Of a stretch of DNA of 9,976 bases, positions 1-5,534 are shown piece by piece. This DNA comes from Nitriliruptoraceae bacterium (lineage in GTDB: Bacteria; Actinomycetota; Nitriliruptoria; Nitriliruptorales; Nitriliruptoraceae): contig SKTG01000017.1 in NCBI GenBank assembly GCA_007118045.1, positions 1-9,976 of the forward strand, read 5' to 3'. The notes beneath the pieces are model-generated. The model did not search any database and was not told the DNA's origin. It saw only the letters and a program-made list of their open reading frames with translations. Made by a program: the position numbers and the translations under genes. Position 1 is the first letter of the stretch; the number at the start of each line of letters is the position of its first letter.

Positions 1-120
1 CCGACCTGGACGCTCATCGTCATCGTGGTCCTGTCCATCGCGATGCTGGTGCTCGCATCCACCGACAAGGGGTCGGCCAAGACCAGCGGAGACCGGACCG
101 ACGCACCGGCCAGAAGCTGA
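1..120 (+). CDS. C-terminal end of a membrane protein (partial)
   Basis: This is the 3' end of a gene that begins before the window. Reading from base 1 gives 39 codons and then TGA. Nearly all codons end in G or C, as in the clearly real genes here, which supports true coding sequence. The peptide opens with a hydrophobic stretch (TLIVIVVLSIAMLVLA, about residues 4-19) that would make one transmembrane helix. It is followed by a polar, Lys/Arg/Asp-rich tail ending PARS, which is probably cytoplasmic. Too little remains to assign a family. It could be the last helix of a transporter or a small single-pass protein. No clear terminator follows; only a weak 5-bp pairing (CTCGC/GCGAG, 125-149) is present. 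Confidence 0.5.
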   Translation, partial: PTWTLIVIVVLSIAMLVLASTDKGSAKTSGDRTDAPARS

Positions 121-293
121 CCCCCTCGCGGCCACGACAGAGCGGCGAGCATGCTCACGGCTCCCCCACGTGAGTTCCGCAGTTGCTGGTGACACGCCAG
201 TGATGGATCCGTGGACGTAGGGATGGCTGACGGCCTGTGTGTGGCGTTTCGAGCATGCCATGGGCCCCGGCAGGCGTGAAGCTCCTATCGTTG

Positions 294-961
294 TCAAGCG
301 GCGAGTGCAGGTTCTCGAGGCTGGTGGAGCCAGGTGTGGACGCGGGTGGCGAGTTGGGGGTCGTGGATGTGTCCGCGCTCGAGGGGGACAGGGTCGATAT
401 GTGGGTTCCGGTGGCCTCGGCCACGACGTGTAGCGGCAGCCTGAGCTCCTGGCGTCGTCTTCGGAGTTCATGAACGCGGGGTGCCAGGGTGTTGGTCGCG
501 GTGATGGCGCGGTGGATCTCGCGGACGATGTAGCGCTTGAGGCAGCGGATGATCTGGCGGCGGGAGAGACCCTCGGCAGTGCGTTGGGCCACGTAGGCCT
601 TGGTGGGTGGGTGCGTGATCATGCGCATCATGGCGATGCGCCACAGCGCATGGTTTGCGGCCCGGTTCCCGCCGCCGTTGAGGTGATGCCGTTGCGTCTT
701 GCCCGGGAATGCCGGGGTCGGACTGACCCCACAGATCCTGGCGAGAGCAGCCTCGGACTGGATTGGCTGCGGTTGTCATCCCACGGTGACCAGCAGTGTC
801 GCGGCGGTGTCGATCCCAACGCCGTGCACGTCACGCAACGCGGGGGCGGCCTGCTCGGTGAGCTCGTCGAGCTGGCGTTGGGCCTCTGTAGCTTGCTCGG
901 TCAGGAAGGCGACCCGCTTGGCGAGGGTCCGCAGTGCCTGACGGGTCGTCGCGTAGCGATG
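294..961 (-). pseudogene. IS110-family transposase remnant with C-terminal XRE-type HTH
   Basis: This is a decayed transposase read on the minus strand. The homologous part starts near 961 (TTRQALRTLAKRV), passes PALRDVHGVGIDTAATLLVTVG, and meets an in-frame TGA at 776-778. The same frame continues past the stop with the hallmark SEAALARICGVSPTPAF, NGGGNRAANHALWRIA and GLSRRQIIRCLKRYIVREI of the IS110 Tnp (Transposase_20) domain. At the family's usual SSG motif it reads FPG (704-709), so the presumed nucleophilic Ser is Pro. A helix-turn-helix-like tail follows (VHELRRRRQELRLPLHVVAE), breaking in the G run at 383-387. Restoring one base gives LSRLERGHIHDPQLATRVHTWLH and a TGA at 294-296. The N-terminal DEDD (RuvC-like) domain of about 200 residues is missing. 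With four independent lesions it cannot be active. The family call is firm; the HTH fusion is my inference. Confidence 0.85.
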
Positions 962-1250
962 CGCGCCGAGACCGCGGAGCGGTAGACCAGTTGGAGCACC
1001 CGGATGGCGGGTGGCCACCCCGCCGTCGTCCACTGGCGCGACGCGGGAACGGCCATGGCGCACCGGGGGTACCCCGCGAGGGGCTGCGTACAACGGACCA
1101 CGACACGGCCCATGACCGGACCACGGAACACTCCGGCAACGGCCGGAACCCCGCGGCGCGTCAGTAGGCGGTTCGGTGGCGGAATTGGCCGTTAGCCAGC
1201 GTGAATCGAGTGTTTCGGCCCGCGCCGGTGCCTTGCGGGAAAGCTTTGGC
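962..1250. other. Intergenic, no gene recognised
   Basis: This stretch lies between the truncated 5' edge of the transposase remnant and the tRNA-like sequence. Open frames exist on both strands, but none gives a recognisable protein, a good ribosome binding site or consistent codon use. It contains a 9-nt direct repeat, CGGACCACG, at 1094-1102 and 1117-1125, which may be chance in such GC-rich DNA. It may be the scar of the deletion that removed the transposase N-terminus. Confidence 0.5.
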
Positions 1251-1308
1251 GGGGCGTGCCGCTTGCTCGGCACGCAAGAGGTCGCAGGTTCGATTCCGGC
1301 ACGCCCCA
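1251..1308 (+). pseudogene. tRNA-Ala(GGC)-like sequence lacking the D-arm
   Basis: The sequence folds as a tRNA minus its D-arm. The acceptor stem is GGGGCGT (1251-1257) with ACGCCCC (1301-1307), 7 of 7 pairs, followed by discriminator A1308 and CC. The anticodon stem is CTTGC (1262-1266) with GCAAG (1274-1278), and the loop TCGGCAC has GGC at the anticodon position. A 5-nt variable region AGGTC follows. The T-arm is GCAGG / TTCGATT / CCGGC (1284-1300) with the consensus GGTTCGATTCC, but it has one A-G mismatch. Only GCCG (1258-1261) sits where about 18-20 bases of D-arm should be. Position 33, normally U, is C, and CCA is not encoded. The CTTGC stem and AGGTC resemble bacterial tRNA-Ala(GGC). 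It is most likely a degraded tRNA gene or an integration scar rather than a working elongator tRNA. Confidence 0.55.
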
Positions 1309-1315
1309 CCGCCCC

Positions 1316-1347
1316 CCCGCGCAGCTCAGCAGCCGAGGCTGCGCGGG
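1316..1347 (+). terminator. Hairpin after the tRNA-like sequence
   Basis: CCCGCGCAGC (1316-1325) is a perfect 10-bp inverted repeat of GCTGCGCGGG (1338-1347), with a 12-nt loop that can add a CTC/GAG-type extension. It starts 8 nt after the discriminator base of the tRNA-like sequence, where a tRNA terminator would be expected. No T-run follows, so termination is inferred from stem strength and position. Confidence 0.45.
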
Positions 1348-1647
1348 TGACCACCCGGATGCCGTCCCCTGGGCCGGTCGCGGCCTCGTCGAGGTGCAGG
1401 CCGCCACCCGGCTCGCCGATCAGGTGCTGCGGCGACGCACCGGCCGCGCACCAGGGCCGACCAGCTTGAATCCGACGCTCCGGACCGACACGCCGACGGG
1501 TCGGCAGCTCGGGACCTTCGGCCGGCACGGCCGTGACCTCCTCCGCTGGCCACACCGCTATCGGGAGACCAGGGTGGCAAGTGACCGTCCTGCATCGGCG
1601 CCGCCGGTGCACGGTGAGTCGACGACCACGGTCGCGAGGAGTACATC
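1348..1647. other. Intergenic upstream of the alcohol dehydrogenase
   Basis: About 300 bases with no recognisable gene. A plus-strand open frame crosses it from the tRNA-like sequence but yields no family-like protein. The stretch must contain the promoter of the alcohol dehydrogenase gene, yet I see no convincing -35/-10 pair. The only clear signal is the GAGGAG ribosome binding site at 1636-1641, 6 nt before the ATG at 1648. Confidence 0.5.
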
Positions 1648-2658
1648 ATGAGAGCCGCCGTCGTTCCCGGGTTCGGTGAACCCCTGGTGATCGAAGACCG
1701 AGAGGTCCCGTCGCCCGGACCCCACCAGGTCCTGGTGCGGATGGAGGCATCGGGGCTGTGCCACACCGACATCCACGCTTGGCGAGGTGACTGGCCGGTC
1801 AAGCCGGCACCGCCGTTCGTCCCCGGCCACGAGGGGATCGGCATCGTCGAGGCGGTCGGTCTGGACGTCACCCGGGTCGCCGAGGGCGACCGGGTCGCTA
1901 TCCCGTGGCTCGGGACCGCCTGCGGAACCTGCGAACACTGCGTCGGTGGGTGGGAGACCCTCTGTGAGGCGCAACAGAACTCCGGGTACTCCGTCGACGG
2001 CGCTTACGCGGAGTACGCGCTGGCCGACAGCCGCTACGTCGGCATCGTCCCGGAGGGGGTCGATCCACGCGACGCGGCGCCGCTCAGTTGCGCAGGTGTC
2101 ACCACCTACAAGGCGGTCAAGGTCGCGGGCACCCGTGCGTCGGACCTCGTCGCGGTGTTCGGCATCGGTGGGCTCGGTCACCTCGCGATGCAGTACGCGC
2201 GGATCGCCGGCGCGACCGTCGTGGCGGTCGATGTGGTCGACACGAAGCTCGAGCTCGCGCAGAAGCTGGGCGCCGAGCACACGGTCAACGCGGCCGTGCA
2301 GGACCCGGTCGAGTTCATCCAGGCGCTCGGGGGTGCCGATCAGGCCATCTGCCTCGCCGCATCCCCGCGCGTGTTCGAGCAGTCCTTCGCGTCGCTCAAG
2401 CGTGGCGGGACGTTGTCGATGGTCGCCCTGCCCGCCGACAACGACATGATGCTGCCGATCTTCGAGACGGTCCTGAGGGGCATCACCGTCCGGGGCTCCA
2501 TCGTCGGCACGCGAAACGACCTCCAGGAGGTGTTCGAGCTGCACGCCCAGGGGCGCACGACGGTCGAGTACGAGACCCGAGATCTGGCAACGGTGAACGA
2601 GGACTTCGCGTCGGTCGAGGCCGGCCAGGTCCCAGGTCGGCTGGTCTTCGCGTTCTGA
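1648..2658 (+). CDS. adhP: Zinc-dependent alcohol dehydrogenase (AdhP-like)
   Basis: Medium-chain dehydrogenase/reductase that would oxidise primary alcohols to aldehydes, or the reverse, with NAD(H) in the cytoplasm. The 336-residue length is normal for the bacterial AdhP/AdhA group. Catalytic zinc ligands are visible as C38 (GLCHTD), H61 followed by E62 (GHEGIGIV) and C148 (LSCAGVTTYKA). The four structural-zinc cysteines are C92, C95, C98 and C106. The Rossmann motif GIGGLGH is at 172-178, and D195 (AVDVVD) at the end of the second strand suggests NAD preference. The start is fixed by GAGGAG at 1636-1641 with 6-nt spacing. The gene stands alone: 415 nt separate it from fmdB, so it is probably not in the amide operon. 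The enzyme class is firm; the substrate and exact symbol are not. Confidence 0.9.
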   Translation: MRAAVVPGFGEPLVIEDREVPSPGPHQVLVRMEASGLCHTDIHAWRGDWPVKPAPPFVPGHEGIGIVEAVGLDVTRVAEGDRVAIPWLGTACGTCEHCVGGWETLCEAQQNSGYSVDGAYAEYALADSRYVGIVPEGVDPRDAAPLSCAGVTTYKAVKVAGTRASDLVAVFGIGGLGHLAMQYARIAGATVVAVDVVDTKLELAQKLGAEHTVNAAVQDPVEFIQALGGADQAICLAASPRVFEQSFASLKRGGTLSMVALPADNDMMLPIFETVLRGITVRGSIVGTRNDLQEVFELHAQGRTTVEYETRDLATVNEDFASVEAGQVPGRLVFAF

Positions 2659-2983
2659 ACCGGGTCGCCCGAGGTCGCGATGACGAGCGTGGCGCCGCCG
2701 CGTAGCAGTGGCGGGGATCCGATGATCTGGGCTTCGTCTCCGACCTCGGGCTCGCCGAGGCCGTCTCCGGCGCCATCGCGACCCGGTTCCAACCGACGGA
2801 CGGCTGGGCTCACGGAACCATAGGACGTGCTCGGCGAGGTGCAGCTCGACCGCCTGCCGGGTCATGCCAGCCGATCGAGAGGAGTCGGTCACTCCGGCAA
2901 GGCGACGGGCTGGCCGGCCTCCGTGGGCCTCACGCCGATCATCGCGCAAGGTCGGATGCGCCGCGGAGCAAGGCTGCGACTCC
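2659..2983. other. Intergenic between alcohol dehydrogenase and amide operon
   Basis: No gene is supported here. A 47-codon plus-strand frame beginning at an ATG near 2679 is Ser/Pro-rich and has no ribosome binding site. A minus-strand frame is only the tail of a long antisense shadow of the dehydrogenase gene. A possible terminator hairpin lies at 2744-2760 (separate entry), and the operon promoter begins at 2984. Confidence 0.5.
2744..2760 (+). terminator. Weak hairpin downstream of the alcohol dehydrogenase
   Basis: CCTCGG and CCGAGG form a perfect 6-bp stem with the 5-nt loop GCTCG, about 85 nt after the stop codon. There is no T-run. It is short for a terminator, so this is a low-confidence call. 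Confidence 0.25.
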
Positions 2984-3012
2984 TTGACAAGCGTCCAAGA
3001 ACCGGTCAATGT
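2984..3012 (+). promoter_or_regulatory. Predicted promoter of the fmdB-amiS-fmdA operon
   Basis: A perfect TTGACA (-35) at 2984-2989 is followed after 17 nt by CAATGT (3007-3012), a permissible -10 for a high-GC organism. A transcript would start near 3019, leaving about 55 nt before the fmdB ATG. Overlapping the -10 are the inverted repeat GTCA-ATG-TGAC (3005-3015) and the direct repeat CGGTCA at 3003-3008 and 3018-3023, which are possible operator half-sites. Confidence 0.5.
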
Positions 3013-3073
3013 GACATCGGTCAGCGTGTGGGGCGCCGCGCCACGGGACCTGAAGCGGAAGGTTCGTCGGCCG

Positions 3074-3364
3074 ATGGCCACCTACGAGTTCCGGTGCCGG
3101 GAAGACGGTCCGTTCGAGGTCGCGGCACCGATGGGGAGCGCGGGACCTCGAGCAGCCTGCCCGTCCTGCGGCCGCGATGCGCAGCGGGTCTTCAGCGCAC
3201 CCATGCTCGGGCTGGCCGATCGCCGGCTCGTGGGCGCGCTGGACCGGGCTGAGAAGTCGCGGGACGAGCCCGAGGTCGTGACCTCGTTGCCCCCCTCGGG
3301 GGGCCGCCGGAGGCAACGGGCCGCTCCGCCCAACCCGGCCCTCAGCCGGCTGCCGCGTCCCTGA
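3074..3364 (+). CDS. fmdB: FmdB-family zinc-ribbon protein
   Basis: Small 96-residue protein of the FmdB (CxxC_CxxC_SSSS) family, often encoded beside formamidase or acetamidase genes and proposed to regulate them or assist their assembly. The N-terminal zinc ribbon starts MATYEFRC and closes with CPSC (C29, C32), followed by the family's usual RVFSAPML. The ligand expected three residues after C8 is D11, so only three of four cysteines remain. The tail (residues 70-96) is basic and proline-rich and ends RLPRP. The start is chosen because MATYEF is the family's canonical opening; GGAAGG at 3057-3062 is the available ribosome binding site, though its 11-nt spacing is long. It is the first gene of the amide operon, 84 nt before amiS. 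Family membership is clear; its biochemical role is not established. Confidence 0.85.
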   Translation: MATYEFRCREDGPFEVAAPMGSAGPRAACPSCGRDAQRVFSAPMLGLADRRLVGALDRAEKSRDEPEVVTSLPPSGGRRRQRAAPPNPALSRLPRP

Positions 3365-3448
3365 CACATCCGGGCCGGGGCCCCGGAGACGTCGGCCGAA
3401 CCGTCCAGCGGGAACGTCGCGCTGCGACTCGATGGGAGAGGTGTATCC

Positions 3449-4090
3449 ATGTCCAGTGTCGGACTCCTGTACGTCGGGGCCGTGCTCTTCATAAACGGCG
3501 CCATGTTGCTCGGATTGGTCGAGAGCCGCTCCGCGGCGCCGATGAACGTGATGGTCGGTCTCCTGCAGGTCCTGACCCCGACCTACCTGATCTTCACGGC
3601 CGCTGGTGACGCCAACGCCGTCCTCAACGCCTCAGGGCTCTACCTGTTCGGGTTCACCTACCTGTACGTCGCGTTCAACCTGTTCGGGGATCTGGACGGG
3701 ACCGGGCTCGGCTACTTCTCCTTGTTCGTGGCCGCGTGCGCCGTCGTCTACTCGGGCATCAACTTCATCCGGTTCGACGACAGCGCCTTCGGGGTCATCT
3801 GGCTGTACTGGGCCTTCCTCTGGTCGTTGTTCTTCGTCGTCCTGGGGCTCAAACGCGAGGAGTACACGCGCTACACGGGTGCGGTCTGTCTCACGCAGGG
3901 CATCGTCACCGGCGCCATCCCGGCCTTCCTGCTCATGACCGGCCAGTGGGGTCAGAACGACACGTTGTTCGCCGTGGTCCTGGCGGTCTTCGCGGTCGTG
4001 GCGTTCGGGGCGTTCTGGCCGCGCTTCGGTCCCGGTGCCGTGCCACCGCATCGGACGGTCCCACGCGAGGGTGTCCCCCTCGACTCCTGA
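3449..4090 (+). CDS. amiS: AmiS/UreI-family amide or urea channel
   Basis: Inner-membrane channel of 213 residues in the AmiS/UreI family, which lets short amides or urea into the cell. Seven hydrophobic segments are visible, at about residues 4-23, 33-52, 59-78, 88-107, 114-133, 143-163 and 172-190. Seven fits AmiS better than the six-helix, acid-gated UreI. The aromatic signature IWLYWAFLW (117-125) in helix five matches the conserved pore region. The last 20 residues are a polar cytoplasmic tail. GGGAGAGG at 3434-3441, 7 nt before the ATG, supports the start. Lying between fmdB and the formamidase gene, it most likely imports the formamidase substrate. The family call is firm; formamide over urea is inferred from the neighbours. 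Confidence 0.92.
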   Translation: MSSVGLLYVGAVLFINGAMLLGLVESRSAAPMNVMVGLLQVLTPTYLIFTAAGDANAVLNASGLYLFGFTYLYVAFNLFGDLDGTGLGYFSLFVAACAVVYSGINFIRFDDSAFGVIWLYWAFLWSLFFVVLGLKREEYTRYTGAVCLTQGIVTGAIPAFLLMTGQWGQNDTLFAVVLAVFAVVAFGAFWPRFGPGAVPPHRTVPREGVPLDS

Positions 4091-4221
4091 TACCCGACGC
4101 CAGCAACCTGCGGCAGCGATGTCGCCGGCGGTCCAACGCCGCGTCGACCGGCCACGGCAAGCGAGAGGAGGAGCGGGCACGGTCCTGACGTGATCGATCG
4201 CAAGCATCCAAGGAGCGAGTT

Positions 4222-5472
4222 ATGCCAGAGACCATCTATCCGCTGGACTCCACCAAGAAGTTCACGGATCAGCAGATCGTCGGACACAACCGGTGGCACC
4301 CCGATATCCCCGCCCAGGTCCACGTCAAGCCCGGCGACTCGTTCCGGGTCGACTGTCGCGAGTGGTTCGACGGTGCCATCGTCAACGACGACTCGGCCGA
4401 CGACATCCGGGACGCACCGCTCAACACGGTGCACGTGCTCAGCGGCCCGTTCGCCATCGAAGGCGCGGAGCCGGGTGATCTGCTGATCGTCGACATCCTG
4501 GATGTCGGTGCGATCCCCCAGGAGACCGGACCACTGGCGGGTCAGGGTTGGGGCTACACCGGCATCTTCGCCAAGCAGAACGGTGGTGGCTTCCTGACGG
4601 AGCAGTTCCCGGACGCGTACAAGGTGATCTGGGACTTCAAGGGACAGAGGGCGACCTCGCGGCACGTGCCCCACGTGGAGTTCACCGGCATCGTGCATCC
4701 CGGGCTCATGGGGACGGCGCCATCGCACGAGTTGCTGCAGCGCTGGCACAAGCGCGAAGGCGATCTGATCGCCACCGACCCCGACCGGGTCCCTCCCCTG
4801 GCGCTCCCGCCGGAGCCGAGCGACGCGGTACTGGCCACCCTCACCGGCGACGACTTCGACCGGGTCGCGGCCGAGGCAGCGCGGACGGCACCACCGCGAG
4901 AGAACGGCGGGAACCAGGACATCAAGAACTTCACGAAGGGCTCGCGGGTCTTCTACCCGGTGTTCGTGCCCGGAGCGAACCTGTCCATGGGTGACCTCCA
5001 CTTCTCGCAGGGTGACGGTGAGATCACCTTCTGCGGGGCCATCGAGATGGGTGGCTACCTCGACCTGCACGTCGACCTGATCAAGGGGGGCATGGAGACC
5101 TACGGGATCGGGGAGAACGCGATGTTCATGCCCGGCAACGTGGATCCGCAGTACAGCGAGTGGATCGCTTTCTCGGGCACGTCGGTCACGCTGGACGACA
5201 AGCAGCACTACCTGGACTCGCACCTGTCGTACCAGCGAGCATGCCTGCACGCCATCGACTACCTGTCGAAGTTCGGGTACTCGCCCGAGCAGGCGTACAT
5301 GATCCTCGGTGCCGCCCCCATCGAAGGGCGGTTGTCCGGTGTCGTCGACATCCCCAACTCCTGCTCGACCGTCTACATCCCGACAGCGATCTTCGACTTC
5401 GACGTCAAGCCATCAGCGAAGGGTCCCCAGCAGATCGACCCCGGTATGGGCGTTCCGAAGTCCAGCTTCTGA
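4222..5472 (+). CDS. fmdA: Formamidase (acetamidase/formamidase family)
   Basis: Cytoplasmic amidohydrolase of 416 residues, close to the roughly 410 usual for FmdA. It would split formamide into formate and ammonia (EC 3.5.1.49) and may accept other short amides. Family landmarks, in order, are GHNRWHPDIP (21-30), VEFTGIVHPGLMGTAPSHE (152-170), ENGGNQDIK (227-235), NLSMGDLHFSQGDGEITFCG (253-272) and IPNSCSTVYIPTAIFDF (377-393). No lesion or missing block is visible. AAGGAG at 4210-4215, 6 nt before the ATG, is an excellent ribosome binding site. It follows amiS after 131 nt and is the last gene of the operon, closed by a strong hairpin. The ammonia would feed nitrogen assimilation. Formamidase rather than acetamidase is favoured by overall likeness to FmdA and the fmdB neighbour, without direct proof. 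Confidence 0.93.
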   Translation: MPETIYPLDSTKKFTDQQIVGHNRWHPDIPAQVHVKPGDSFRVDCREWFDGAIVNDDSADDIRDAPLNTVHVLSGPFAIEGAEPGDLLIVDILDVGAIPQETGPLAGQGWGYTGIFAKQNGGGFLTEQFPDAYKVIWDFKGQRATSRHVPHVEFTGIVHPGLMGTAPSHELLQRWHKREGDLIATDPDRVPPLALPPEPSDAVLATLTGDDFDRVAAEAARTAPPRENGGNQDIKNFTKGSRVFYPVFVPGANLSMGDLHFSQGDGEITFCGAIEMGGYLDLHVDLIKGGMETYGIGENAMFMPGNVDPQYSEWIAFSGTSVTLDDKQHYLDSHLSYQRACLHAIDYLSKFGYSPEQAYMILGAAPIEGRLSGVVDIPNSCSTVYIPTAIFDFDVKPSAKGPQQIDPGMGVPKSSF

Positions 5473-5479
5473 CCGGCGA

Positions 5480-5522
5480 CGCCGAGGTGCCCGGGGCCGT
5501 TCGCCCCCCGGGCACCTCGGCG
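5480..5522. terminator. Bidirectional terminator between fmdA and the SLH gene
   Basis: A perfect 17-bp inverted repeat, CGCCGAGGTGCCCGGGG (5480-5496) with its complement at 5506-5522 and a 9-nt loop. It begins 7 nt after the fmdA stop and ends 12 nt before the stop codon of the convergent minus-strand gene. It lacks T-runs on both sides, but its length and convergent placement make it a likely terminator for both genes. Confidence 0.8.
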
Positions 5523-5534
5523 TTGATGTGCGGC

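Noticed and set aside
147..257. GAGCATGC occurring twice beside the transposase remnant
   Set aside because: Eight-base repeats are too short to call transposon ends, and IS110 elements usually lack terminal inverted repeats, so no element boundary can be fixed.
1094..1125. 9-nt direct repeat CGGACCACG
   Set aside because: Two short GC-rich copies 23 nt apart, with no further copies and no associated gene; chance is enough to explain it.
776..1612. Minus-strand open frame extending the transposase frame to 278 codons
   Set aside because: Only the part below about 961 resembles transposase. The rest includes AGIEPATSC, the typical false peptide produced by reading antisense through a tRNA-Ala-like sequence.
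2679..2822. Short plus-strand open frame (MTSVAPPRSSGG...) after the alcohol dehydrogenase
   Set aside because: About 47 codons, Ser/Pro-rich low complexity, no ribosome binding site and no family resemblance.
2821..2890. Minus-strand peptide with HTH flavour (SRSAGMTRQAVELHLAEHV)
   Set aside because: It looks faintly like a MarR/ArsR-type helix, but the surrounding frame gives no coherent protein and it lies in a long shadow frame.
1558..3081. A 507-codon minus-strand open frame opposite the alcohol dehydrogenase gene
   Set aside because: It is antisense to a fully conserved enzyme, rich in Arg/Asp/His as expected for a shadow of high-GC codons, and shows no known domain. Long antisense frames are common in such DNA.
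3375..3386. Palindrome CCGGGGCCCCGG between fmdB and amiS
   Set aside because: It has no room for a loop and is simple GC-rich sequence, so I do not call it a terminator or operator.
4126..4141. CGGCG/CGCCG hairpin between amiS and fmdA
   Set aside because: A 5-bp stem inside an operon in GC-rich DNA is not meaningful evidence of attenuation or termination.
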